From Xylogone sp. PMI_703 (Eukaryota; Ascomycota; Leotiomycetes), in assembly GCA_021399445.1 (NCBI GenBank), contig JAJTUQ010000002.1:3844001-3908000 (forward strand): DNA of 64,000 nucleotides, given 5' to 3'. The position numbers and the translations under genes were made by a program. This document shows, piece after piece, positions 44,967 to 58,600 of the stretch (position 1 is its first letter; each line of letters begins with the position of its first letter). The notes beneath the pieces were generated by a model. It saw only the letters and a list, made by a program, of their open reading frames with translations, ran no database searches and had not been told where the DNA came from.

Positions 44967-46691
44967 TGTACTGTGTACTGATACTACTAGCGTTGGAAGA
45001 GGAGAGTTCTTTATTGGAAAGGAGGTTAACAGAATTGAAAAAGGTAAATAAACAAGAGCTATGAAGGGTGAGTAGAGAGTTCTTGAGACATGGGTTGGAT
45101 TGAATTGAGTGAAGAGATTCAGGTAGTCGTATCAAACTAATTTTCTAAGTACAATACAACAACTGCATATATGGTAAGTAAGTACTAGAGATATGCTTGT
45201 TTACAATCGTATCGTATCCCATTGGTATCTACATTTTACTGGTCCTTACTTTCCCTACCGTAACCAGCTACCTACGAGGTTTGTTTACCGTGTTTACCTC
45301 TTCTACGCGTACAAATCGGACACCGTACAAGCAAGTAATCGGTGTTATATAATCCGAGCTCTTATTCTATCTATCGAATCGGATACTGTACTGTACTGCA
45401 CCGCGTTGTTATGTTGTGCTGTTTGTAAGTGCGAAATTTCCCCGCACTAGCTAGCTACGCGTTTACGAGCGGGGTACTTCGCAGACGGGACAAAGTACTG
45501 CGCGGGAATGGGACTGATGGGGTGACTATTTGTTGGTATTGGTCTTGAGTTATTTCTGAATAAAGAAAATTCAAAGAGGGGTTTATTGAGAGGAGAAATC
45601 TAAATTCGGATTGGATTGAACCCTGGATGAGGATATTGTCGGGTTAGAGATTACTCGAATTATCAGTTGAGTTTTACCAGAGATCTACTGTGGTACAGTA
45701 TCATCAGTACAGAGTACAGTAGTTAAGATGTAGATCTCAGAAGCTCACGCACAGCCTGAGTGATCTTCGGCATGGAGCTGGCTCAATTAATAAATCAATT
45801 AATTGGATCTGTATAAATAAAACACTGCCTGTACGGGTACAATAAAGGTACAGTAGTATACCCCGCCGCCGATGAAAGGGCGAGGCTCAATATCCTCAAG
45901 ACGCCCAGATTGGACGAGATACGAACAAGCACCCGCTGCGCTGCGCTTCACCATGGATGCTGTATGTATGGTAGCGCGGCCATCTGACTGATTTGATCAA
46001 AATTGATTGATCCTTCTTCTGGCTGTTGGTGGTGGCGAAAAAAATATTAATAAACGGTTTACGGTACAAGCATACGATGAAGCAGGGCTGTAGGAATTGA
46101 GATGTGATCAAGTTATGCGGCGAGTATTACGAAGTTAATATCGAGCTCGGCTCTTCTGATCACGTAGACTGCTGAGCTTTTTGGGATTACCGTAAGCAAC
46201 TCAGGCTCCCTGGGTACGTTCTTTCTTTCCTTTTCTTTATCCCTTTCTTTTTCTATTGCTTCTTGCGAACGAATGGTATTTTAGAATGGTTTTTGCTTCC
46301 ATTGAGTGGCGAATTGAAGTGTTCACGTGTGCTTCAGAACCTGCGCTTAGAGGGCAAGTGAGATGTGATGTATTCGATGAAATAGTGGAGAGCTGAGCTG
46401 GACCGCAATAGTCCCGGTGTACGATACCTTAGTACGTACTGTACGTAGCATTCTGTAGCACACATAAGCGTAAATGCGTTTGAGGCAACAGTTGAGGCAA
46501 AAGCAGTGAGGGGGCGGCTGGACCCGAATTTGGGGGATGGGCGCATGAATTCTCAGATCCAGATCAGATTTCGTGAGGCGCCGTGCGGGTGAGATGCACG
46601 GTTGGAATAGTGATAGGTGATTTTGTTCAGGAGCAATGCTTTATGAAACGCCCAATTGATCACTCGGACACAATACGTGAGCTCTACTGCT

Positions 46692-46710
46692 TGTACTGTA
46701 CAGTACAGTA
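46692..46710. repeat. TGTACTGTACAGTACAGTA palindromic motif
   Basis: A near-perfect palindrome built from TACTGTAC/GTACAGTA. Similar motifs lie at 45384-45400, 45691-45722, 46431-46447, 51191-51202 and 60363-60376. Confidence 0.7.
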
Positions 46711-49666
46711 ATGAGGGGTGCAGGCTGGCACATCGCCTAATCGGGTTACATGCTGCTTGAGCATTAACGCCTGGATGAGTATGGGGAATGGAGTACGTGG
46801 CTCGGTCAGTGCCAATACCACAATGAGGACAAAGAGGACCTTGCGGAGGATCTGAGCAGAATGGAGAAAAGGGTTCAAGCTTCAATGCTGCTGGACGGGT
46901 GTACCTGCGTACTCGCCGCAGTACATGGCGTACGTAACCGGAAGGGTACATTCATGATCACAAGCAGCAAATAGATGCGAGTATGAGACGCAGTGAGCGG
47001 AGATGAGATGAGAAATACAACCACAGCCGTACAGTCTCATCTCATCTCACCACCCAGTTGCCTTGTTGTATGATATTCCACATCGACTTACGAATACTGT
47101 ATCTCCAATAGTCGATCACAGCGGACAAACGTTCTTGAAGAAAGGTACATGGGTACCTACGAATCCACGTCCAGATCACGACGTCTGTGACAACGATGAG
47201 CGAGCGATCAAGCGGAAGCGCCGACCCCTTCCCGGTCACGCCTTGTCCAAGTTGCATCCAGAACTCCAAAACGGTCCTCCCCATCACCAAAAGCCCACCG
47301 AATTGCCTAAACCAGCACGATCGACTCCAGGGCTCTGAAACCCAGAAGAACTCTCTCCAGCCTTTCGCACTCGCATCTTTTCCCACGTTTTTTAGAGTTC
47401 CCCCGAGAGCCCCCTTCCCCATGCCCTAGGCCCTAGACACTTCCCAATTCGCATCTCACTGCGTTTGGAATTTAGAAAATTCAAGATAATTACCGTACCC
47501 ACACGGAGGCATTGTACCGGATTGTCGTTACAATCTGACTGTGTCGTAGATTGCTTGTTTGCAGGGACAATAAAAACATCTTTAGTTCTTACTGTAAAAA
47601 GGAAAAAGCACGTTATCCGGGACGGAAGGACGGTACGGGTATCGTGATCGTAATCTCATCTGTGCCCCCTTTAGGTGCGTTCGCGGATACGGGTAAGAGG
47701 TTCAACGAAAACGCCTGTCAGCACGAAAATGCGACGGTGATGTAGCACATCCCGCGACAATTGTCGTAACGTCCTTCAGTTATTCGCTGCGAGTACCTTG
47801 CTTCTTCATTTTTCCCCCTCTTCGTACGGAGTATAATCCCACGCTCCTGCTGTGATTGCGACTTTGAAATATTACTCCATAATGCCGAATCAAGCCCGTT
47901 GCTCTCTCTCAAAAGGAAAGTAGTAGATTGAGATGGGGCCTTTTTTAATTAATTCTAAATTGTTTTATTTCTATTATGTCTAATTTTTCTATTTGCTTCA
48001 TCGCGAAGTTAGCTATAGCAAGGCCTCCATACTCCATAGTAACATGCTTGAATCACAGTAGCAATTGATACCCCCGTCAAACAGAGAGACAAAGAAAAAG
48101 GATGGCAAAAACCTACCTCACCACGTGCAAACCCCAACAGCAGCACACCCACTTCAATTCAAAGGCGATCATCTCCCCCACGATGCACGTGTGCATTTGC
48201 ACCATCGTCGGAGTTCAGCGATGAATAGCATCTGGACCGGTCCGTAGTGGTGGGGATACGCGATACGCCTACTTACTTGCCTACGGAGTAGTTGCCTACT
48301 CATTGTGTTACTGTGTTGCTAATTAGCTGGATACACAGATAGACAGGTAGATAGATACGGAGGTAGTGGTTGGCGAGAAGTCATGGGGCTGCTATTGGTG
48401 GGTAGTGGCGGTGGGGAGCCGAGTTGATAAACTCAATCCGGAAGGTTACTTGGGAAGAGGCTTTTCGTACTGCACTGGATGAGCTCAGCCAACCAAGATG
48501 CGTGTATCTAGTACGTGACTTGCGAGAGGGGGGAATCTACGGAGTAAAGAGGGTGGAAGTGAGCACAAGACGTGGTGAGAAGGGGAAGGTAGAAGAATCT
48601 ACAGTATTCTATCCCCCGCGGTACCTCCGTAGTAGACCTTTTGATTATGTTGTGTTTTCCTTTCTTTTTCTTGCTACCCTCTGGGCTTCCGGATAATCGG
48701 TTTTAATTTTCTATTTCCATTTTGAATTTATTATTTTTTTCTTTTCTATTTTCTCTTTTATCCTTTTTCTTCTTTTGGCGGTTTCAAATGTGGGACGCTC
48801 TTCCTCCTCAATCTGGTACCGGTGGAAAAGGTAGCTTATCCAGGTGTATCCATTACTCATAGACTTCCTCTTCTGGTACCCTCTTGTACCCTTAACCACC
48901 TTTTTAACCGGTGGAGATCGCAATTCACAATGGCCATTCGAGTTTTCTGGATCTATTTATCCATCGGCATTTCTGTCGCGTGTCCTCGCAAGCATCTCTC
49001 CTACCCGTTGACCCGTTTTTACCACCCTCCCCAGATTTGTAACCGTCCTCTCGGTGCCAGATTCGAAGAACCGCCGGAGGCCTGACCGACAAGGCCGTGG
49101 GGAAGGGGTCCCGCCTCCCCCATATCTCATCACAAAATTCAGAGACATGCAGCAAGGGAATCCACCCGCCGAGGCCGAGATCTCATGGCAGAACCATTTC
49201 CTCGGAGACGAGCTGTCCCAGCTGGATGTTCTGCCATAAATTGAGTGTGGGTGAGTGCCGGCGCGTTGGTGATGACTGAAAACGGTGGTGCAGTATTAAT
49301 TTGCACTTTTGTGTGTGAGAGTGTCCGGAGCTGAGGGCCTCGATCCCGCGGGTCGAGACCTTCCGTAATCGGAGAAGCGCATTTGTGCGGAGTCACGGGC
49401 CAGATCTGTCAGCTGGACAATTTGGCCGAGTAGCTTATGTTGAAGACATAAATTGTATGTGTCATGTCAAGATGTACAGATTTCACATGAAAAAGAAACC
49501 GAGCTGTGAAATCCCCAGATAATGTGTCATGGTCTCTTGATAGAGGCAATCACATGGGCGCTTACTCGATCGTCATGTCAGCGAGGGGAAATCAAGTTGT
49601 GGTAATTTCATGAACGCATAATTCCTTCATCCCGTGTCGACCAAACTTGAATTTCCCCGCGGTTTT

Positions 49667-49679
49667 CACGTGGCACGTG
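49667..49679. promoter_or_regulatory. Paired CACGTG E-boxes
   Basis: CACGTGGCACGTG: two perfect CACGTG hexamers 7 bp apart (49667-49672 and 49674-49679). Further copies lie at 49712-49717 and 50044-50049, and earlier at 48122-48127 and 48186-48191. bHLH factors are the usual ligands; binding here is inferred. Confidence 0.4.
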
Positions 49680-52600
49680 GGAAGTTCCAACCAAGTTATG
49701 CGCACCTCTTACACGTGATTTAACCAATTTATCCCACGTTCTCCTCACAGAAACACCTCGGTCCGAAACGGACCGTAGGGCGAATACGCCTCCGCGGAAC
49801 ACTTCAGGAATACATGATCTGAGATAACTCAAGCGGAGCCGTGTTTTACAGTACACTACGCCCTGGAGAAGCATTCAAGATATTCGGAAAAGGCGAGGGA
49901 AAAGAACGCTCCGGATGATACTGTAGCAATGAAATTAAAGATAACTGAAGCATTAAAAAAAATAAAATAGAAAATAGTTAGAAAAAATAAAAGATCTTCA
50001 CTATCGCAGATCAATCTAAAGCATCCTCCAAAAGTCACCCTCGCACGTGTCACTATACAGTACTTACTCTACCTACCTTACTCGCACGGAAATGAGCCGA
50101 AAAGCACGAAAGCAAATCCAGGACCGAATCAAATCAAAAAAGAAAAATACGGAGGTACAACCTCCAACACAAGCAAAAAAGAAAAAGAAAAAAAGAAGAT
50201 CGCCCCACATGATTGGCTCCCTTGCACAAAGTAGAACGATCCGACACCTCTCCCTACTTCCGCGAGTCAGCCACGCCCAGTCACAGAAAAATAAAATACG
50301 ACCCTCTCACAAGAAGAACAAGACAAAAAAGACAAGACAAGCAGAAAACCACCGGCCCACAGAACCGCCGCAGAAGAACCCGTTTTCTTTTTCCCCACCT
50401 ACGTATGCATGGAAGCATGTTCTAGCTTCCTCAGAAACCGCATGTGCGAACCAATAGGGGCTCTCTCCGGATAAGTGGGCTTCATTTGTCAGGGATTGCT
50501 GCAGGTACCGTCTCTCTCCACCAGTGGGCATGCTGCGGTGTTACTGTGGGTGGGGGGCGCTTTTGTTCGAGACGAAGCGAAACGAGACGAGGCGAGACGG
50601 CGGCCGAGGGCGGATGGCTGGTGCGGGTGGAGTGTCTCTGCGGCGAAGGACGGAGATGGGCGACGGCGATGTGACTTTGGAGAGGTGTATTCGTAGACCG
50701 TTGGGTTGGTATTTTTTTTTTGGCTCTGCTTTACATTGCTACTCTACGGAGGATATTTTGGAGGAAGTGCACGAGTGCGCGTTGCCATGTGGGAAGAGGA
50801 TCCTTTTGTGGGTAAATAATGGGTTCATGTACAGTGCGAGGCAGGCTTCGGAGATGCGCGCGCTGGGCAGTGATAGACAGTGGACTTTTGGGCATGCGAC
50901 GGGAAGGAGAATACAGGATTTTTTGCAGTTGCGCATGGCGGGTTATGGGTCCGCGAGATTGGATGCGGAGTGCATGCATGTACTTTCTGTATGCGCATGT
51001 TGGTTTTTTGCTCCCTTCCTTCTGCCTTGTGGAGTCGAAGCTGAAGAGAAGGAAAGAAGGAAGCCGTTTGCCCGTTGAGGATTGTGTTGTACAGTGCTGT
51101 ACCAGGTAGGTGTAGATATGGGTAATGATGCGCGTCGGGGATGAGCGCAGCGCAACTGAATCATACTGGACGATCAAGGAACTAGAACGCTGTACTGTAC
51201 TGCACTACTATCGTCCCTGAAAGTCTAGACACACACTTACTGCGATTGCATAAAAAGCCTAATGGATTTAATCATTTTTCAGGACCCTTTATGCATTGAG
51301 ATTATGCAACCAGGCATCACTTAGCCACCCTCCTTCTTCCCAAACCCCAATTCCTGGGACATTGCATCTGATGTCCACCTCAGCACCAAATCGAGCACCA
51401 AGGTAAGCAATTACCACATCAGAAGAAAAACCCATCAGCCAGGAAACAGAATAGAAACGGGTACAGTAAGAAAGTGTCAAAGACAAAAAGCCCGCCCCAC
51501 AGTCTCTCATAAGACCGGCGAAAATAAATTCTTCGAAAAATAATAATAAATTAAATATTTTATTTTTAAGGGGGTTGTTCTGATTTTCCTCAGCCCGGAC
51601 CTTGCATCCCAATTGGGAAGTCATCACGTCCCCTTTGATACCGCGGATAATTATCCAAGGTTACTTTCCCAGATATCAGGTCAATGCCTGCTACCCCTTG
51701 CCTGTGCAAGCTTCGCCGGGGGATGCACTACCCTGGCTCCCGCGAACTAACCATGTGCGGGACGGCGACGTGGGAGCGTGGGGCCGCCCTCTCACATGGC
51801 AGAGGTACCTGCCACGCCTGCTTGATTGGGGAGCTCGGGGGAGGTTGGAAGCAACCTGCGCCGGCGGCTTTCATTGTCCGTCGCGCGCTTCTGATAACGA
51901 TAAGGCGTCGCATTGCAACAGTGGGCAGCTTCGTTGCATTTGAGACGGATACAGTAAATACTCGCTGTGTGCGCAGTGATAGCCTGTGCATATGCGATCG
52001 CTGCTATGCCTAAGCTGCAGCTGTTCTCGCCACACGCGACGAGTTGAGACGAGAAGGAACGTTACCGATGTGCTTATTATTCCAGTACCAATAAGATAAC
52101 ATCCCCCATCATTTTAACCGACGTCTCTCATGCTGCGCCATGAGAAATCCCAGGTAAATGGATAATAAGCAGTACAGAGTCTGTATTGATGCCTTGGGAA
52201 TGCTGTTTTCTCACGTCTCGACCCGACGACCACTGTGTTCACTGTCTAACTGCCGACCAACGCATCGAGGGACTTAATCTCGGGAGGCCCATCCGGAGCG
52301 ATCCTCTATCGACCACAGTGCAACAGCATCGGAATGTCTCAAGCCCTATCGTCCAGGCGATGTCACCACGTTCCAAGGCCGCAAAAATGCTTTTCCTAAT
52401 CAATGTTGCGCTCTCCGCTCTTTCCCCACCTCCCACTCCTGTTTAAGAAATCACCCCAGCGCCTCGAGCACGCAATGGGCCCAACTGCCCTTTCCTTAAC
52501 GGTCCTCACGAGGTTGACTGCCGTTGCATACAGTTGTAATGGAGCACAGCTGAGCTCAGACTGGAGAGTAGGACTGTGGAGGAGTTCATGCAGGGGCCCA

Positions 52601-55600
52601 GCTCGCGGATGCAGAGACCCTGGGCGGCGGCTCCCGGGTGCTGAGCTCGCCAAAACGTCTTGTGCTCGGGGAAGACGCAGGGACGCACACCTTTGGAATC
52701 AGAGAAGTGACATGTCTTCTGTTGAGGCTGAGATCGGAATGGCTTGTACGATATACTGTAGTCCACTATTAGAATACATTGGCGACGAGAGCCCAGATGT
52801 ATTGGTATTTCGGAGATGTCCCAGCTATGGCTCTGAAGCCAACACCAGCCTCACTTTCGGCTCCGCTAATGTTCCTGTGTCTCACTTAGTTCCTGCATAT
52901 CTCAGCCCTGTGGTTCATCCTTCGTCCTTCGACACAAACGAAACGCAAACGGTTGACTCCTGCGCATTGTGCATGTGGAAATCCTTTGTCCGGAGTTGTG
53001 TTTGGCCATCGTGAATGTAACTCTGCTAGACACTTGTGCAGTCTAGAATGTGGCCGTTTCACTACGCATAACGGATGTTTCGATTCAGGAGCTGCACGAA
53101 CAGTGAGGCTGCCCTAGTGGCAGGCGAGCCAAGCGATAGTTGCATAACCGAGATAGAAAGACTCCATCTCCAAAGCAGTCGTCAAGTTTCTAGAAGACCT
53201 GAATTGGCAATTGCTTCAGGTCTCCAAATGAATACGCCCTAAGTTGCCTGCAATGCTCAATTATAAAATTAATCTTCCGTACTGTAACCATCGCACTTTG
53301 TCCGGATGTACGCCAGGAAGTCCTAATTGCAACAATGCTGTAACTCTAACTGGCCATCATTTATGATCGATTCCTTCGCAATTGCCGTCGCTATGACTGC
53401 CGATCTAGCGTTGGCTGTTCCGCGGGACAAGGCCACATCCAGCCGGTAGGGCACCGAGGACACACAATAAATCCAGAAATCCAGCTTTAGTCATACGCCC
53501 GTAACTAAAGTCCCTAACCGACAAACCGAAATACCGAAAAAGCAAATGCTCGTTGTAGTAGTATCTAGGTTTCCCGTTTTCATTGCAATAATATTCTCAG
53601 TAGTAATAATAGTAGGATGAGAATGCTGATTGTATTACTTTCGTATATGTGGTCTCGAACCACATCTGACGGTTTAACCTATTATCTTACTACAACCCTC
53701 GTCAAAGCGGAAAATTCATTCGCATCACGCGTCAGCTCGGCCTGTCAGCGAACCCCACCACCCACCCAACCGTAAAACCCGTCACAAATTATCGATTAAC
53801 GAGGGCCCAGGTAATTGGTTATCATCATGAATTCCCTTTCTTCCACTCGATGAGCTCGCACCCACGCACAACTGCATCTATAGCCGTACGCGTATCCAGA
53901 TTAACACGAACGCAAAAATAAATAATGAGGCGTAAAATCGGAATGAGAAAAGAGTTTAAACGGTAGTGATCCATGTCCCCGAAACACTCTTGAAGATCGC
54001 AGGCATGCAACGGAGGAAAGCAAGTGCGGGAAAACGGACCAAAAATCACGTGCAATCGGCCAAAAATTCAAGTGGTCGAGTTTTACGAAGGGGAACAAAG
54101 TTATTATCTAATCCATCGCCATCAGCATCAGCACCAGCCATCATCGTCTCGCCCCAATTCTCGGATTCGACAGCGTTGTCCTAAATAAACCAAAATACCA
54201 AAGCACAATACTGGAATCAAAAAATTCCGAAACGAGACAATTACCTTGTTTCCTATCCCATACAGTGCTGTAATTGTTGTGGATAAGATTATCCTGTCCT
54301 TCGGCCAGTCTCTCGGCGTCGGCCCCGACGGCGGTTGAGCCGTTGATTGGGGAGTGTGCTGTGTTCGCCGGCTCCGATCAAAAAATCCAGGCCTGCGCCA
54401 GCGAATAAAAAAATAATCCATTTATGGGGTGGGGAAAATGGGGAAATTCTCGCAAGACCTTTTTCCGACGGCGCTCTTCGCTTTTCCTTTTCAAGGGGGG
54501 AAGGAGGAGGGAGAGGGGGCTTCTAGCCTGCCCGCTAGAACGCCGAGTCAGCTCCGGCACTTTTCCCGGCTATTATGCGGTGCTGATTTGTGGGTGCGTG
54601 TGTGTGCGTCAATTTCTTGACGTGGGCTCCATAATTTTTTCTCGCGACACCCCGGTTGAGGTATTTAACCGGAGGCGCTGGCTTTTGGAGAGGGCGTTTG
54701 TTCGCTTAAAATATGACAGGGTTGGAAAATGCTCACAAAAGTTTGTGCGAGTGTGAGTGGGTCATGATTTGATCGATGGGACGGGGGACCCTGTGGTTGG
54801 GATCATCCACGTTGTCGGGTCGCACTAGGCTTGAACGATGGGGCGCGCACTACCAATCGGGGAACTGGGAATTGCGATCCTAAGCTCATGTGCCACGTTT
54901 TATCGTGGAGGCAAGGATGGCATGTGTGGCGAGCTTATTCTGTTTTGGGAAGGCGATCAATTTCGGACTGAGCAATGGTTACGCCGCATGTCAGTGCGGT
55001 CATGTGATTGACTTTCTGCTCATTCTCTGCTCTCGCTCACATGACGTATGGATATGGAGCAATGGAGCTAGAATGACTTACTGACAATGTTTTGCAGCCA
55101 CAAGACTTTGAATTCTAGTCATGCAGAGCTCCAGAATTCAGTCCCAACGATCGGTACAAACCCCGCAAATCCCCACAGCATTTATGTCTCGGATGAAATC
55201 ATCCCATTGGAATTCAGGGTCCATCCTTTACTCCTTTCAAGCCACAAGCATTCAGCGATCTCGTCCGACAACTCCCGTCACCTCCAACTACTGTGCCGTC
55301 AAAATCTCCCCAAACGGCATTTTTCTACCTTTACCGTGGTTCACCCGCTTTGTGCACGATCCAATTTCGCATAAAGAACCAACAACACCGTGGTAAAGTA
55401 CTGTCCCGCCGACCACCCGCCTCATTCTTACTGGGCAAAGTATATATCCCTCTCTCCATTGCCGAGTCTCGGGAATGGTTCTTCTTCGGGTATTGTATCA
55501 AAGCAATGACCGCTTCTCCAACCACTGCAGCCCTAAGGGGGAGAAATTCCCGAGTTGCTTCGCTCTGCTGCACAACCCCACTCTGAACCTCCCCCAACTT

Positions 55601-58600
55601 TCTATTCCCCCATCTTTTTGACATGAACCATCCTTGCTCAACACGGAATAATCAGGAATATAGAGACGGCACAAAGAGAATTCTGGGGAGAAGGCTTCTC
55701 GCTACGCTCGCTACTGACTGCTAAAAACCAAGAAAATAATTCGAATAATTAAAATTGGATTATTTTTGTAAAAAGGGCGTGTTGATTAATCTTTGTTGCA
55801 CTTCAAATGCCGATGTTCGGCTACCAACACCTAACTGAACCAGAACCTCGAACATGGTGGGTGTGAATAAGCGTCAATGCAGGTAATAATACAGTAGAGG
55901 AGGGTCTGGTGCTTTGCTCGATGGAGTATTTTTCTTTTCTACTATACTGTGCAAGTAACTATATTTCCTAAGCTCATGCAGTTCACGCAGAATATGCCAA
56001 TAAAAGGATGCAGAGAGAGAAAATTCTCCTTACGAGCGGTGCCGCAATGTTCAAACCCCTTCCTCCGGGGGAGAACAGACATCGTTCCCCGTCTCGAAAC
56101 AACCCAACGGGGTTTGACGGGAGCGGTAAGTAGGGCTTCCTTTATCGAAAGCAACATGTGAAAATAGCGGGAGTGATGCTGGATTGGGAAAACGCCCATG
56201 AAATGGCACGTCCTGGAAGCCAATCTGGTTTTTTCTTGGATTTACCAATGTTTTAATTGCGGATTTTCGATTTTCAACGGATACCCTAAATCGACCTTGT
56301 TCAGCGAATTTGGAGACCCAGCACTTCTGAGGCACAGAAAGGAACGGAGGAAGGGATATGGGCTTGAAGTTTACCGAGATCGATGCTTATGCGGGGAAGG
56401 AGAATTAGGGCTGCGAACGGAATAATCCTCGTGATAAACTGCGAGAGTTTCTGCGATTTCGGTATAATGATCTCTACCGTGGCCTCGGTCACAAGGTGTT
56501 CGTTCCTAAACGTGGACAGATACCCTATTCGATACAGGAATACCATTGACGCAACCCTCAAGTTACGGGTTGCGGGAGGAGCCTACGCCCGTAAATGATT
56601 GCTTGGAACATAGGTACAGTATATCACGGCAGTTAACTTTCAGGCCTTCTGGTGTAATTCCCGGCATGCTGGCGTCTCCTTGTGATCGCCTTGAGCTCGG
56701 CTTGGAGATGGCCAGGCCTCGGCAACGAAGGTTTTCTGGCCCAGGCAAGCCGTCTCCAAGATATGATGAACAGACGGGTGCATGCTTCCGTCCCGAAAAG
56801 GAATTATCGTCATTGAATATTTCCACCACAGCACAGTCTTGTGCTTTGACAGATGCAATATTTTGTCTCGTCAAAGCGGTGCCTTTTTGATGTCTGCAAG
56901 GCGCTCTTACTGTAGCATTGCATTAGGTACTGTGCTGTATGCATTCATTGCTGCGTATGCGCTTTGGTGCAGCCTTGTTTTGCGCAAGCCGGGCGTCACG
57001 CCGTGCAGGCCGCTAGGGCAAGTTGTAAGGCTGAGTTTGAGGTCCGGCCTCGTGATGGACTCTCTAACCGGCACTTCTTTCAACCGCTACCATATCCCCA
57101 TTTGTGCTATTTTCACCTCTGCAACGCGGGTGCTGGGCGGCTCGCTAGGAGGCATCACAGAAGGGATCATGGGTTTGCATCGCGATACGCGTAGAGCGTG
57201 ATCCGAGTCAGTGGTTCGTGGAGAAAGGGGAAAAGAGGAATCACAATGGATTACACGGAAGAACGAGAAGTGCCGCGATCAGACGCTGTTGCCTCAAGTT
57301 GATGCAGCAGGACGCGTGCTCCCAACGCCTGCATCGCCGTTGAACTGTCGTGAGTGGAGAGGATGCCCACGCCCACAATATTGGCCTCTCCTGCAGAAAC
57401 CACCAGCAACCTCACGGGCTCCTGAATCCACAGGCTCGTACAGGGCTCTAACAACTATCACGAGGTGCCCGTGGGGTCTCCATAGGCCTTTCCTCAACGC
57501 CTAGTTTAGGCGCGTTGGAGCCTACGGATCTGGTGGATCGCAGCGATTCCCAGCACTGGACCCAAGGCAGACACGCTGCCCTCAGCAGACCTGGTCCGTC
57601 GCATACCAGCTTATCAGATCGCAGCAACATCGCTTCAGCAGCGGATTTTCCGACCCCAACTCGCCCAAGTACCGTACCTTCGTACCCGTCAAGTGTCAAG
57701 AATTCGCCTCCCCCGCACTCCAGTAGTCGAGGGCATCATCGTGACAGGCTGAGTATCGTCGACACCTGAACGCGGCCTCGTCCAATGTCCTGTTGCTGCG
57801 CGCGATCACGAGAAACGCTGCATGAGCTGAAAGGATTCGCAGGCCTTGAAGCATTGGTTAATTATTATTGATTGGGAATTTTAATGGCCAGTAATTAATT
57901 CCTCATCCTGTTACATCCTCGCTGGCTGGTGCAGGAGCTTCGCCACAGCAAGGGGCGCAGAAGAGAGATACTCGAACTTGTATCTGATCTACCAGTACAG
58001 AGGGCGCTGCTGCCTCCTCAGCCTCGAGCAGCCCATCTCTCGACTCCCAATCGTCGGGTACAGTACCTAGACTCTTACTCTGACTGTGTCGGTACCTCGA
58101 ATCTGATCTCTCATAAGCACATCCAATTCCTTCCGCCCCCAATTCTTCCTCGAATCGAAATATTGAAGCTTGTTCCTCGATTATTTTCCCGCGAATATTC
58201 TGATTGGACTCTAATTTAAGGGCGATAAGGTTGACGGCATTGGTCGCTGGCCTGATATAATAATGGACCAGCGACACATCATCGTTAGTTGTGGAGAGGG
58301 CCCGCGGGATAAGGCGCCCGACCTGTGCACTCGTGACCGTTGTGTTTTATGCGCTGTCAGACACACCGCCGACGCTGATTGCACGTCTAGCCAGAGTATG
58401 TCATCTTGATATCACCAACTCTCTCCATCTGCTCTGATGTGTACAATGGTAAGAGTGTCATGCTGGATGAGAAATGAAGCGACTTGTGATATCGTACATC
58501 CGTTATGTGTGTGTATTGGCACCTACGCAGAACTATTTTACGGGTTTCTCTTAGATGCAACATTAATTTTATTTATTCCAAAATATATTATTTATTATTT

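Noticed and set aside
50524..51078. 184-aa frame in the desert
   Set aside because: GC-rich low-complexity start (GAGACGAGGCGAGACGG-like) and an overlapping 148-aa frame on the other strand; no domain seen.
52475..53014. Frame beginning MGPTALSLTVLTRLTAVAYS with several cysteines, resembling a small secreted protein
   Set aside because: The signal-like start is weak, the rest looks random, and there is no supporting splice or domain evidence. Left as chance unless transcripts show otherwise.
53648..53664. Perfect T-arm-like hairpin TGTGG-TCTCGAA-CCACA (minus strand loop TTCGAGA)
   Set aside because: The expected 7-bp acceptor partner, anticodon arm and D-arm are not found at the right distance on either strand.
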